From positions 2,029,066 through 2,093,065 of the forward strand of contig JAQJVL010000122.1 in the NCBI GenBank assembly GCA_035578905.1: 64,000 nucleotides of DNA. Direction: 5' to 3'. The translations under genes and the position numbers were made by a program. Position 1 is the stretch's first letter. Each line of letters begins with the position of its first letter. Origin of the DNA: Stictocephala bisonia (lineage: Eukaryota; Arthropoda; Insecta; Hemiptera; Membracidae). This document shows, piece after piece, positions 23,248 to 36,208 of the stretch. The notes below the pieces were generated by a model. The model saw only the letters and a list, made by a program, of their open reading frames with translations, ran no database searches and had not been told where the DNA came from.

Positions 23248-23320
23248 ATGTACGCCATATCCAAAGCCCATAGTTTGTATGGAGACTGGATATGGGCGAA
23301 TATGGATTTCAAATGAGTAT
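23248..23320 (-). repeat. SINE tail fragment
   Basis: GGATATGGGCGAATATGGATTTC at 23287-23309 (complement of the SINE 3' block CCATATTCGCCCATATC) and a partial copy of it at 23251-23262. Similar sequence closes the SINE at 63058-63370. Confidence 0.55.
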
Positions 23321-23800
23321 AGTCGTAAAATACACGACATTACTATGGAAATATGCAGTTACATACATATCAGTTTACATGTTTATTACAAATTGCGTAA
23401 AGAACCGTACACGTCAAACACCGAATCAGCATGGCTAACGAATCTCTCACAAAACTGATGAGAACTTTTTTCACAAACACAACATTCCGTAAATATCAAA
23501 TATTATTTTACTTTGTATCTCAGTTTCAATTCAAATGGATACCTTGTTATTTTTAGTAAGTTTATAAATCCATCGCAACGACTGTCTTGGTAAAAAAAAA
23601 CAAGCTTCAGGCAACATGTATACGAAACAATTTAACAGAAATAATTCTGTGCGTTGAATATTTATTTATTCATATAATATTAAAATATCAAACTCGATTG
23701 AGCTTATTTTATTGTACTTTTAAGTACCATATTCACTTCAACTTAAAAAAAGTCTGAACATATGGCATGATGTTTTGTAGAAATAATAGAATGGAATATA
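23321..23800. other. Unassigned AT-rich stretch
   Basis: No gene or repeat seen. Confidence 0.4.
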
Positions 23801-24830
23801 ATCAAAGAACCTATTACTTACTCTCGGCTCAGAAATTACGTGCACTCGAGTTTGAAAGTTGTATTCTAAGTAACTAAGAAACCTACGAAAAATCTACTCA
23901 TACCACTGTTTTTCACGTTTAATTGTACGTTATGACACATGGATTTTAAAAGTTGGAACAAATAAAGTACAGGAATTTCAACTAGTTTTAACTTTTCATC
24001 AAGTTTACATTGTTATTACTAAAAACCCCGTTAATATATCGTATTTATATTTTTATACCTGGTTTTTAGGAATGTTTTCTATAAGTTTAGTAAATTTTAG
24101 AGTTTTAGCTTTTCGAGAAAAATAGTTCTAATCAATTACCTTTACGTCTACATCATTTTCTTGGTTTTTAGAAGTCGTAAAATTAATTACTTGGTCTTGT
24201 TGTAATCCTCATGACAAGACCTTTTTGTATCCTTATTGATATGATAGTTATGATAAGTAACTTTCATATTTGTAAGTAAATGCAGTGATTTTTAATCGAC
24301 TTAAACCAATTGAAAATAACTTTAAATTGATATCTTTAAATGGATTTAAATCAAAATAAAATCACTACATGTACTTACACATATGAAAGTAATCTATCGT
24401 AACTATTCATATCATAAGAATTACAACAAGACCAAGTAATTAATTTTAAGACCTCTAAAATCCGAGAAAATTATGTTTCAGGTCATTGATTTGAACTGTT
24501 TTTATCGAAAAGTTCAAATTCTAAAATCCACATAAACTATTAGAAAACATTCCTATAAACCAGGTATTAAAATATAAATTTGTTACATTATGGGGTTTTT
24601 GTGTAATAGTGATGTACACTTGATGAATAGTGAAAACTAGTTTAACATTCCGGTACATGTTTTGTTCCAACTAGGATGAAAATCATTAAAACACATGTCA
24701 TAAAGAAAAAATAAACGAGGAAAACAATATTATTATTAGATCTTTTGTAGGTTTCTATTTCTATAGAAATCAACTCGGGTGCACATAATTTCTGCGCCGA
24801 CAGTAAGTGATCAGGATTATGTTAAAAAAA
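23800..24830. mobile_element. Inverted-repeat (foldback-like) element, about 1 kb
   Basis: Two arms of about 490 bp are inverted copies of each other around a centre near 24311. For example 23829-23849 (AGAAATTACGTGCACTCGAG) pairs with 24774-24794 (CTCGGGTGCACATAATTTCT), and GACCAAGTAATTAATTTT near 24431 pairs with AAATTAATTACTTGGTC near 24183. There is almost no loop. The outer end (CACATAATTTCTGCGCCGAC) recurs alone at 31592-31611, so the ends belong to a dispersed family. No coding sequence lies inside. Confidence 0.88.
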
Positions 24831-25140
24831 CATGTTATTTTTCCCGAATATTAATGAATGTTCATGTTACTTAGAGTTCATAATATACCAACGCACACAG
24901 AATAGAACAGTTATGTATATTCCCTGTGCCGAAGCATCATATACAAAACGCAAACGCCTTCAATATTCCTGATACAGCCCGCTCAAGAGCCTGGTGGAGG
25001 GGGTAATTTTCCATTCAGCACATATTCACCTAGTACGGTCCTAATTCGTACATTATAATCTTTATTCATTACGTAATATCATTCAATGATAATAATATAC
25101 CATTTAATAGTTTCAAAAGATCGAACAGCTGAAATCTCAC
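24831..25140. other. Unassigned
   Basis: No gene seen. A short purine-rich patch (GGTGGAGGGGGTAA) lies near 24992. Confidence 0.4.
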
Positions 25141-25144
25141 TGTG

Positions 25145-25265
25145 AGGATTGTTCGCGACTGGAAAAGTACCCCCCAGCTGTGACGTCAAAGTGACGTATG
25201 ACTTCACTGGGGAGGGGCGGGGGGCGCCATGGTGACAAACCTCCGCCTTAGCTGCGGCCGCTCCA
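25145..25265. promoter_or_regulatory. Small GC/CpG-rich island with CRE and GC-box motifs
   Basis: Within strongly AT-rich DNA this 120-bp patch holds a perfect CRE octamer TGACGTCA at 25181-25188, a second half-site TGACGTAT at 25192, a GC-box-like GGGGCGGGGGGCGCC near 25214 and a NotI-type GCGGCCGC at 25254. It begins with a piece of the poly-C satellite. Whether it is a promoter is not shown; no transcript or adjacent exon is identified. Confidence 0.4.
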
Positions 25266-28200
25266 AATGATATCATGTTATTGTTTATCAGATTATATAT
25301 AGTCAGAACACCGGTTGTTGATATGAAACTGTTTCTCTATCGCTGAAAAGTCAATAGCTTGACATTTAACACAGCCAGTGGGTTAAAATGTGCTGTATTT
25401 AATTTAAAAAAGCCAAGAATGAAATTTAAGGTTTAATGCATTTAACTGTAAAAATTTGTCATTTTTCTGCAAAAATAACCGATGGTCCTTGTTGTTTCCA
25501 CCTGTCTAACGACAATTCAACTGTTGCCATATAATCATTGTTACGAACCGGATCCTCGAAATAGAAAGTCACCGTTTTTTGTTGTTGTGTTTTTCGTGAA
25601 TTGCCTTAATGTATATACAGTATATATATAAATGTTTCCGAATACAACTATCCACTATGGACACAAAAATAAAATTTTAATGTAATGAAATTAAATTTTT
25701 TACAAATATAATAATTTATTTACTCATAAAAATATAACAAATAGAGGACGCCAACTTCAAAAAGAATTATTTTTTTATAATTCTTAAAGTAGCCCACGGT
25801 CAGGTGAAGGATGACTTTTTAGAGCAGTGAATTTTTGCTGGGTTATTAAGTCACGGTCGCCGTCGCGGAGGAAACAGGTTGCCGTCCCGGAACAGCTGTT
25901 ACCAGTAACGTTCGTCGACTGACGGAATAGGTACTGACCTCTCCTGAACTTGAAAATTATACTGATGGTACATCAGGAGGAAATAACGTCTTAAAACATT
26001 GTTTACCTTGTCGTGTTTTTATATACGTGACAAAGCTGTAAACTCGAGTATCGATATATTTTCTATACGTAATTATGGGTAGTCGATTTAAAATAAGACG
26101 ATCCAAATTCGATATAAGAGTAGAGTACCGTACCTAGTTATCACAATCATTAATTATCAATAGACAGTCATATTCTTATGACCATCGATCACAGTTAACA
26201 CATGGACAGTACAATATCTCTCACCCCCAAACCCTCACTATATTTTTAATCCTATTATTTTCTTTCTATATATTCATAATCTGTGTATTGAGAAATTCTG
26301 TCTTTATTTTTAAACAAAAAAGGTGTTTTCCCTAAAAATTCGATCTTGCTTTCTTTATTTCCACAGTGGAGATCACTATACACGGCAATTCTTTCTTTCA
26401 AACTCTCTAAGTATTCCTTTTAGTTGAATTCTTGTAGTATGTTTTAAGAAACGTTTAAAAACAATTTTTATTAAACTGTTTCCACCATAACACCATTATT
26501 CATTTAATTTTTTAGAACTCCTATTCGAATCAATCGAATTCAAGCGCTACTTGACTATATTACAAAATATTACTCCATAAAACATTCACGAACTGATTTT
26601 TGGGACAGTGAGGAGTACATTCTCCCATGTTTTGTTTTCTTTCCTTTTATTATGCATTTGGGAAAATAAATTTTAAATGTCATTAATATTTTTAAGTTAA
26701 AATTAAATACTTTTCTATCTTCTCCGGCTGAGAAGTGTTAAAAAAAGTCGTGAATTCACAGTGCTGTTCCGCATTTAAGTCTCATGGTTTTATAAATCTA
26801 CTACGAAACATCACTCTGTAGACTCTTAAAGAAAAACAGCATGTAAGATAGACCATAACTACATTTCATTGAATTGGATTTATTGGGTTGTTTAGTTACA
26901 AAACGTTAATGTCGATCACCTTCTCATCGGCCAACAGTTCGATAGTCATATTAGCTTTTTATGAAATGAACGTAGAAATAAAATTTGTCAACCAGATCAA
27001 AGAAAATTACGTGAATCACGGTCAAGCCGGTCGGTCGCGATGTCATTGATCCTTGATGATTTTTAGACAGTACCAAGTAAAAAATGCCCCAAAATATAAG
27101 CAGACGAAATCCTCAATGTCGGAATGCTCCTGAAAAAAGGTGTCATTAATCCATTTTGAAATTTTAATGAACCTTAAAAGGAAGCTACGTATATCCGTTT
27201 ATCGTATCAAGGTAACCCGACGGTTGCACTTAAAAGATAAACTACTAAACTATTTTCCACCCTTGACACTAAAATAACGTCTTGTTGTGTGTTTTTCACA
27301 AAACAGCTTGATAATGAACTAAGAAAAACATAATTTTAAACTTCCTTCTGCAGAGAAACAGTTCCACCATCTTAGTTGACACAAAATTGTCTGATTCTAT
27401 CCGGCTTTTTCCTGCATGTCAATTAACAGGCAGGGACAGGATTGCCGTAATTTACAAAAAAATAATCGGGACCGAACCATCGGTGTTTGAGCAAGGATAG
27501 GACGACGACTGTAGGAATAAATAATACAACAAATTCAAAACAAAATCATTGTTGTTTATTTTATTTAAACAAATTATAATATCAAGTATGATAGGAGTTA
27601 CAACCTTATTTATGTTTAAGTATAAAAAGAAGAAGGAAGGCTTCAATTACAGGATATGTTAAACGTTAGATTTAATCCAACATAATCATAATCGGATTGA
27701 TAATCAACTCAAAACAAATAGTGAATACCTACAAACTTAAAAAGTGAGGCACTATTTTTTATGAGCAAATCGTAGTTGAATATATTCCACGAGTAAAAGT
27801 GTATGCGTAAAAAGTATACAACATTTGCTGCTTTTCAAAAGTATTCAAAAGGCTATGCTCTTCTTAAAATGGCCTGGTAAAATATAATTTTACTTTAGAA
27901 ATAAAAGTATCGGAAAAAATAAGAGGGTCGAGATGGCTGGAAAACCCAGGGTGAGGAACCCAAATTCCCTACATGTGCTCTAGGATGAGTTCCTGTGTTT
28001 CCTCTCTTCGATATCTCTCATCAGGATAGCCTTTTCGATAGCCTCATCAGGATAGGCATTTTACATCAGGATAGCCTCAAAAAAGGTGATTCAAATTGTG
28101 TTGGTCTTAAAAGTCGAGACAGTTGCCGCGAGCTCTCTTGAAGTTATGCTTACATTTCCATCTCTTTTCATTTATTACAAAGCTTTGATGAATTAAAAAA

Positions 28201-30560
28201 AAAAATAGTTTATTTTTCGTGTTTGCGACCATCGTTACTCAACAAGAAACAAAAGTGATCAGATATCGTAACTCATTTTCATATGAGTTATTTTCATTTT
28301 TATACTCACTGCTAATGAAATGGTCAATATTATCTGATTAATCACTTTTTAACTTATAACTATGTTCCATACACCTTGTGAGTCTTCGTATAAGTACTTG
28401 ATTTCAAGCAAATTTTCTTATCTAAAACGAGCAGCGTCCGGACGAAATTTTTTTTGGCTCCAAGGATTTTTTACCACGATAATTTTTTTTACCACGAATA
28501 CCCCGAGAAAACTCTGATTTCTGTCCTAAAGGCTCCTTGACGTCCTGTGTTGTCGACTTCTAGTAGAAAAAAACAATATGGAACCATCATCGACTTCTAG
28601 CAAAAAAAATCTAAAGTACAGCTGATCTAAAGTGTTTTTCCGTTTTTAACTTTCTCCCATATGTGTTAGCATAGACGAAGTATGCGATCGTCCAAAAATC
28701 TGTTACAAATTGATTTAAAAACCCATTTTAGTACCCCCTGAAACCAAACAAGTTTTTTTAATTAATTTATTTTTTATTTTGGTATCTGTTCGTATGTGTG
28801 TGTCTGTGTATCTCTGCACTTCGCTGCAGATCAAACTGATGTATCGATTTTTATTAAATTTGTTATGTATGCAATTTAGACAAAATCTTCAAAAAAATTT
28901 TTTACTTTTTTAAATTTTAGGTTTTCTTAATTTTTGTGTGAAAAAACATAAAAATTGGAATTTCCTAAAAAATGGCTCCACCGATTTTGATTCAAATTTC
29001 AGGAAATATATGAATTACAATTTAAATATTTTATTAAAAACCGCATGTCCCTAACTTTAATAGTTTTTGAGTTATACCATTTTTCTTACGTGAAAAAACA
29101 TTCTAACCAATCAGTGGCAATGCCATTGATCCTAATTGGTTTTTAGATAGTTCCGTGTAAAAAAATGCCTCTACTATGAACTGGTTTTTTCAAGGTTGGA
29201 AGAAACAGGTGAAAAACTAACGGTGCTTTTTAATTATAGTTTAAATTGAATTATTTTTTGTTACTCTCATTTACCTACCGAATATATCGATATCTGGAAT
29301 AATGACGAGGAATTTGATAAATATTCAATGTCATTTCGTCAGATGAGAATGTATCTGTCCCTGTAGAGAGCCTTCAGCCAAGAGAAGCTCTATGAAATCT
29401 GTATTCCTTATAAACGACCACCACAATATTTACAGAACTACGTTACATATACTATACTAGCCGGCAGCCCTTCCTTCCCTACGGGGTGGCTCTATACGCT
29501 TGCTAAACCTTCCCTCCATATATCTCTCGCAATATAAAAGCTCAGCCTACTACCGTTCTCCTAGACAACTAAGTTTTACAGTCTAGCTAGGACACACTAT
29601 AAGTCTTTCCTTACAGAGTTTCTTAGTTAGCTATTATTTTAGTTAATTAGTTCAAAAAAATAACCCAATCAGTTAATTACATTATGTAGGTTTATTCCTC
29701 CAATTAATTACATATGCCCCTCCCCTTACAAGTTCTTTAACAGTAAATATTACGTAGGGGGATGAAAAGTATTGTAATAATGTCAGAGTTAGTAGAAAGA
29801 CCTTAAACATTTCACAATGAAAAACAAATCAGCCAAGATTTTGTGTCATTTTGTTATCAGTTGTTTTAAATAAATTGTCGAATTAAATGAATGGAAATGT
29901 TAATATTATGAAGGAAAGGAAACGTTGAGGAGCTGTTTATACCTCTTGGGAATGGGATTTTGAGAAAACAATTCTTAGTGGGTCTCTATGCTACAAAAGC
30001 CAACTTAGCTCCAAATGTCATTACAGTCTGTCCAGTGGTTCCGGAGATGTCGTTACGTTGGGTTAATCTTTTTTGGATTACATTTAGATATACATATTAA
30101 ATGTAATTTCAGGCCACCAAGTTTTGGATTCCTAATTATAAATAAATTTTAAGGTGTCCTTGCAAATTGACAAACTGAATGGTGTAATCTCTGAATTATC
30201 CCTAGAAGTCGTTCCAGCTACGTTCTAAGTATAAGGATAGATGTGTTCTTTTACTGGAAGTGTTCTCACACTCCTGTCCAGCCTGAGGCTTCATTTATCA
30301 TAGCAACATTCAAAATATTTACTCAAGACTAATACAATTAGACTACATTGGTTATTTGGCAGTAAAATTAAAATGAATATATTCCTTATTCCAGTTGTGC
30401 ACTCCAAGGAATTTAGTTCTATATTTTACGTAACTGTCACCAAGAGTAGAAAAGAGCCTACCTCACTAACACACATAATTCTCCCCTCTCTCGCCTTCAC
30501 CGTCCCCACCACATAATTTGTACAAAAGTACATAGCTCCCTCCCTTATTTATATTAAACT
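25266..30560. other. Long gene-poor stretch
   Basis: About 5.3 kb without a credible coding frame. A GC-richer patch lies at 25850-25930. Direct-orientation diverged repeats pair 27030-27090 with 29108-29175 (shared CATTGATCC, TTTTTAGA and AAAAATGCC). Short CATCAGGATAGCC repeats lie at 28018-28078. 28640-29100 has the T-rich, TGTGTGTCTGTG-containing look of a dispersed element. I see nothing else. Confidence 0.45.
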
Positions 30561-30567
30561 CAAGCAA

Positions 30568-30905
30568 TAATGTCCGCTCAATGGTTGAAATCGACGTGGA
30601 CACTACTAAAGCAGTCTGGAGTGTCCATGTTGGATAGTAGTCAAGGGCCAGATGTTATGTAGGGACGACAACTGAGTGTCAGGCTTGTCAATTAGCTATA
30701 AATCAGACCAACACTACGTTGTTTGGATTTCACGTAAAGCTGTAGGTCCTTAGTTGCCCTAGCTACTGGGATATTTATAAATAGCTCTCTCTCTCTGAGG
30801 AACAGTCGACCTTCATCTACACTCGTTCATCTACACTCATCACACTCATTCTCCCCTCATATTCGCCCATGTCTTGACGATCGGTGTCTTACTGATAATG
30901 AATGA
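30568..30905 (+). mobile_element. SINE copy, plus strand, head missing
   Basis: Carries the SINE body in order: GTCCGCTCAATGGTTG, GGACACTACTAAAGC, CAGGCTTGTCAATTAGCT, ATCAGACCAACACTACG, GTAAAGCTGTAGGTCCTTAG, CTGAGGAACAGTCGACC, CATCTACACTCATCACACTC, CATATTCGCCCATGTC and GACGATCGGTGTCTTA, then an AT-rich tail. It agrees with 52118-52548 read on the opposite strand. The 5' tRNA-like part is absent. Confidence 0.82.
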
Positions 30906-31450
30906 ATAATCTTTTTATATAGGCCTACTATTAATCTTCCTAACTGCAACTTATACTCGTAAAAAGGCTGGAAACACATTAGTGACTACAGTTGCACAAA
31001 GTTTGCAAATGTATTCCAAGGGCCAAAACATCTGTTTTTAAAATAAAGCTATTTGAATTGACGGCTTCGCTAAACTAACTTGATTTTAAAGAATTGTCAC
31101 ATTGTTATCACCGCAGCAAGTATCAGGAGAGAAAATTAAGTTATTGCTAAAATTTCTTATGTAGATGCCGGCAATCCAAATCCCCACGACAACATTTGAA
31201 AAGTAGCTGTCGGAAATGCCAGCCCCCCAGGACTTCCACACTCTTCCTGCCCTACCTACGTTCTCACGCCCACATCCTCTCTACTCTATGACTTAACAAT
31301 ATTCCAAATATATTTTTGTACATATGCTTTGTGTAATTCATCAACAATTTGGTTTTCCTTTAGATACACCAGGGTTTCTAAGTAGGATTTCATGACAAGC
31401 TTTATTACTTTTCTCAAAATAATCTAATAATCACTTTACGAGGGTAAAAA
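30906..31450. other. Unassigned AT-rich stretch
   Basis: No gene seen. A C-rich patch lies near 31225-31275. Confidence 0.4.
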
Positions 31451-31454
31451 CCAC

Positions 31455-31570
31455 TGTACAAGTATGGGTGGGTGGGTAGGTGGGTCAACCAATGTCGTGT
31501 ATGGGCTGGTGGGTGGGTTAACCAATGTACGTGTATGGGCGGGTGGTTGGTTCATGTACGTACATGGATG
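31455..31570. repeat. Diverged G-rich minisatellite
   Basis: Three imperfect units on GTATGGGTGGGTGGG-type sequence with AACCAATGTACGTG spacers. It is followed at 31592-31611 by CACATAATTTCTGCGCCGAC, the end motif of the inverted-repeat element at 23800-24830. Confidence 0.8.
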
Positions 31571-31625
31571 TACATGAGCGGTTCAAACTCAGGCACACAT
31601 AATTTCTGCGCCGACAGTAGACACC

Positions 31626-32510
31626 TCGTCTTCACTAGAGGGGCCTCCAATGTTTGCAGGCTGGCATCTGGCATGTACAAATAGGTACAGTTTTTATACA
31701 CACTTGTATACATTATCGATAAAAAACCCCTAGTATAATTATATCAAGTAAACCAGATATGTTGTATAATACTACACTTATTTAAAATAATAAATTTAAC
31801 ATTTCGATCAATAAATCAGACGAAGCATCCTGAGCATTTTTGTGGCTTACAAAAATTCCAAAGTAGTTGTCACTTTAATAAATTATTACAGTTCTAAAAA
31901 AATGTAAGGGCCGCATGCGTAGTAAGTATCCCTGTAATTGACTTTTCTGCTTAATCTACTAAAATATCGTTTCGATTAGTGATCTGTATAAAATTAGCAT
32001 CATCAAGACAGTTTTATGATTTTACCTGCACAATGCACCCTAACCTTTGTTACTGGGAATAATAGACCAAGGCTAGTTTTTTATTGTAAAAAATTTAATT
32101 CAGAATTTACAACGAGAATAAACCAAAATGCAGATCAGTCCGAAGATGGTAGGATACAGTATATTTAAATCCTTGAACATTAACTTAAGATAAATATCGC
32201 CTGAAGGTAAATTGGCATTTACTTGACAACAAGTATTTTTAATTTGTGGGGGATGATAAGAAAGTCGCTTTAAAAGTCAAATTTTATGTCACAACCATTA
32301 ACATATTTTCTTAATGAATACATCATTTTTGCCTCACATTACTAGTAGTTTAAGGTTATGCAAAACTCGTTTCTTATTCGTGATTTTGCTAGCCTAGCAA
32401 CTACAGCTAAACATGTAGTCAATATCCACAACAACAAAAACAAACTATTATAAGGTATATTTTGTAACATCTTTTAAAGTATTTTAATAAAGAATATTAC
32501 CGTCATTTAC
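31626..32510. other. Unassigned AT-rich stretch
   Basis: No gene or repeat seen. Confidence 0.4.
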
Positions 32511-32519
32511 TGAAGAAAA

Positions 32520-32640
32520 TATAGCACTATCTAATATGGTTTGAATGATTACCATGAAATGACATCACTTGTTGATCTCATATTTCTTTATAAACTTTTA
32601 AATGGCGCTGTTGATTGTCCATTTGGGTACTAACTACCAA
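32520..32640 (+). pseudogene. LINE C-terminal relic
   Basis: The + strand reads MTSLVDLIFLYKLLNGAVDC in one frame. The matching position in LINE-2 reads DLSFLFKLINGNIDCPALL. This is the conserved 'DL.FL.KL.NG..DCP.LL' block near the C-terminus of CR1-group RT proteins. Short fragment only. Confidence 0.6.
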
Positions 32641-33054
32641 CTGCACAGTCCTATTCCCAGAATAGGGACTGTTCTGTCTACCACTAGGTTTGAATAGACC
32701 ACATTACTTACAGTTTCACAATAGCTGCTTTTAAACTGAACTAAAATAAAACATACCAATTAATTTTATAATCCAGTCGTAATACTTGTTTACTTTGTAT
32801 TTATTTTTAAAATTATAAACAGTGTAGTTTGAATGTCCTGCAAAATTGTTAATTTTATTTTGTAAATGAAGAAGCCATGACTACTGATTTAAATGTATTC
32901 ACTGAATTAATTAATTAAAAACATGAATTCATTATCAACCATAAAACGACATCTACATGTTAACCTCAAATTAAATTTGATATTACTGTCAAATGATAAC
33001 TTCATATTGCATAAAATAGAATACAACAGAATATATTGGATTTTTTGGTGGGTA

Positions 33055-33365
33055 CTGATCCACTCATCCACCCATACACGTACAATGGTATCCGCCCACC
33101 CATACACGTACAATGGTACTAACCCACCCACACACCTATACACGTGCAGTGGAAATGACCCACACACCCATCCAAAAGCGTACAATGGCACTAACCAACC
33201 CACCTACCCATAACGTACAATAGTACTAACCCATCCACACACCTATACACGTACAGTGGAAATGACCTACACGTCCACCCATAACGTACAATGGTACTAA
33301 CCTACCCATACACGTACAATGGTACGTACAGTTGGAATTGACCCACCCATACACGTACAGAGAAG
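33055..33365. repeat. Minisatellite of the CCACCCATACACGTACA type
   Basis: About eight irregular units, the complement of the G-rich minisatellite, with the core CCACCCATACACGTACAATG and GTACTAACC or GAAATGACC spacers. Units alternate between two spacer types. Confidence 0.88.
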
Positions 33366-33749
33366 GGAACAAAATCTGCCATCTTGTGGACTTTTTTACT
33401 TCGTCAATGGAATCCTTCAGACGGATAGTTCTCTATCCGCCGTCAATGAAATGGTGTATTGCTCTACCTCACAGTGTAATGTTTACAATACTGTATCTTA
33501 AACAAGAGAGTCTGTAAGTGAATGCTTTTGTGGTGGCTACGTTAGAGGGCCACCCACACCTGTGTCAGTGTGAGCATGGTCTCCACACATCTTATTATTA
33601 TTATTATTCTTAAAAATTATTGTATTTTTAGTATTGTCATTCTATGTAACTTTGGTTTTGTTGCCATGTTGAACTATTATTTGTAAACATGTAAAATTGG
33701 TATACAAAGTACCGTAGGAAATAAAATTAAATTAAAATGATAACTTAGC

Positions 33750-33990
33750 GGACCACAGTTTGTTGGGATTTCAGGCGTCAAGTCTAAATTCACACGCGCC
33801 TCGGCTGGGGTCCCACAGGGATTTGCCTTTGGACTGATGTTATTCCTGTTATTTATTAATTTTCTGTGTTAAAACCTAACAAAACTAATACTGTATTCTG
33901 ATGATTTAATAATAGTCTGTGGAGGTCTTGTGAGGCAACACTACAAACAACAGTCAATCACTAAATCAGTAGCCTAAATATTGGTTGTAG
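33750..33990 (+). pseudogene. LINE reverse-transcriptase relic
   Basis: One frame gives RASAGVPQGFAFGLMLFLLF and then, after stops, LILYSDDLIIV. These are the GVPQG and DD motifs of a Jockey/CR1-type RT with normal spacing but many mutations. An AATAAAATTAAATTAAAA stretch just upstream (33719-33736) may be the tail of a different LINE copy. Confidence 0.65.
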
Positions 33991-35960
33991 TTTTTGAATG
34001 TTTTTTTTGAAGTTGATAATTTAAAAAACAAAAAACCTGATCTAACGACCTACTCTATATATAATTTCATTGCATTGTAAATTCAGTTATAATTTAATTG
34101 GATGGCCAATGAGTGATCTCGTTATGTGAAAGGCTGAGTAGGGTGAGCCGAACTGCTTTGCGATCAGCACTGTATAGCCCTTGCTGAGTATGGAAAAGCT
34201 CTTGATTGTCTATCATTGTTGCTTTGCTTCTCTCGTGTCTCATGGGATTTATGCTGATGTGGAAGCCCGGAAATAGATCAGTTAGTTCTTATTGAAAATC
34301 CTACCATAGCAATCATGCTAGTGGCTTTTTCGTAAGATTCGGTGTTCTTAATTAAATTAAATTAAAACTCTTGACACATATAGAACGCAATAATGGTCTA
34401 GATTTCTTCACTGACTGATTGTTCTAGAATATATTCTTACATTGGTAAATCGTGATTTAACTACATGTAATTAAGTTAAAATTTTTCTATCGAGTTTGAA
34501 ATTAAAAAAAATCTATATTGGATCGTTGGTGGATACAGCTTGCCCTTCTGTCCGCATCAGGCCGCCACAACATGCACGGCAATGGTAGGCTGGCAAGGTC
34601 GCATCTTGACTTGCTCGAATTGTCCCAATAAACGTATGTCAATACTCTACAGACCTCCGGGTGGTCATGGTACATCTGACTACTGTCTTCGCCTTTCTGA
34701 GCGTCGCCTCCATGGGCCTAGGTAAACTTGGCATCATACTAGACTATTAATTTTAGTAATTTTAATTTAAACAACTTATTCAATCTTATGATGAAGTGGA
34801 AATCAACAATTTTTAACAATATTTTTTAAAACTTGCACGTTCATATTTTTGTTTATTATTTATAATATATACAAATTGTATTTGGGTGTTTGTATTTCGT
34901 ACATATTTATTCAAGGGGATTCAACCTGCTTTAAATTTAAAATATTGTATTTTCAAGACTAGGTTGAAAAAACGTGAAATTCAATAACTCAAACAATTTA
35001 TGTGATTATAACAATAAATAAAAACTCAAATTTAACTTCTTCATAATGCTATCGGCCATCATAAGTATGTTTCCCCCCCCTTTTTACATAGTTTTAGAAT
35101 GCTAAGGGTTGTTATTGAAGTACTCAGTGTGTTAAGTTGACAACAACAGCCATATTAAATATTTATTTTCTAAGACGATTATGGATTTTTCATTTTTTTT
35201 ACTGATTTTTACCTTTATTTATTTCCCAGATACCTAAATTCAAAACTGCTTGTAAAACCCCGAACGTGACAATTTATTAATTACAGACCTATAAGTTTTC
35301 TTCCAGCGTTTTCTTCATATCTTTAATTAATTATTTATTTTTTTAATTTACTTTGATACGTGCGATATTTAAAATAGTTAAGACCACATCAAACACTGTT
35401 TCACTGAATGGTGACGTTCATGCAGTCAGGCACTTTAAAAATAATCGTGTATATTTAGAGAATATGTAAAAATGAATCACGTTTTGGATAGGTCTGGAAT
35501 AGATATTGTGATAATGGAAACAAATGTGAAGACCAGTCTACACAGATGTATGCTTTTTATGGTCTTTCTTTTACTTTTAATGTAACTTTTTCGTTTTGTA
35601 AAGTTCTATTTAATTCATATTTATTTTTACTTTATCATCATTATTATTTAGTTTAGTAGTATATTTAGATAAATAGTTTCTAAAAAAAAAATTTCCTTAT
35701 AATGTTTTTTTACTCGACAGTAATTGTTTAATTTTGGAAGAATTATACTTTGCAAACAAGTTAGTGATACAACATATGAGTTATGCAGAGTTATTCTTCT
35801 ATATAAATAATATCAAGCAATTTTGCTATGTTTTTATTATATTTTTTATGGAGGCGTATAGCAGCGCGTGTGACCTGTTTATGATAAGAAAGGTGGTGAT
35901 CGTGGGGTTAAATCAACGCATTCCTAAAAACATTAATATTACAGCGAGTCAATTTGATTG
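33991..35960. other. Unassigned stretch
   Basis: Mostly AT-rich and non-coding by appearance. A GC-richer island at 34535-34735 has a 61-residue open frame on the + strand (34540-34725, Cys-rich) that I cannot assign; it could be a decayed transposon piece. No gene is called. Confidence 0.4.
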
Positions 35961-35966
35961 AAAAAG

Positions 35967-36100
35967 TTATAACTTTTTCATAAATTTATGATAATACATA
36001 TAAATTTATGAAAAAGTTATAAGTTAAAGTTAAGTTAAAGTTTAAGTTAAGTTGTATTTATAACAACTTTAAGTTAAAGTTGTTATAAATACAACTGATT
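35967..36100. repeat. Two adjacent AT-rich hairpins
   Basis: The first (about 35967-36030) pairs TTATAACTTTTTCATAAATT with AATTTATGAAAAAGTTATAA. The second (about 36050-36100) pairs GTTGTATTTATAACAACTTT with AAAGTTGTTATAAATACAAC with almost no loop. Short AAGTTAAAGTT direct repeats lie between them. They look like palindromic remnants of small transposons. Confidence 0.8.
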
Positions 36101-36208
36101 GATAGTTCAAATTCAGTAAAGATAAATACGAAACAATACAGTCTAGTTGGTTTATTTTTGTGAATTCCGTCAAATCTTATTCTTAACTAAGATACAAAAT
36201 TACTATTC

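Noticed and set aside
23063..23458. Several overlapping frames with HPPTHTRTVVF or MGGWVGEYHC repeats
   Set aside because: Minisatellite translation artefacts.
34540..34725. 61-codon Cys-rich frame in a GC island
   Set aside because: Stays open but shows no recognisable family or splice structure. Too short to call.
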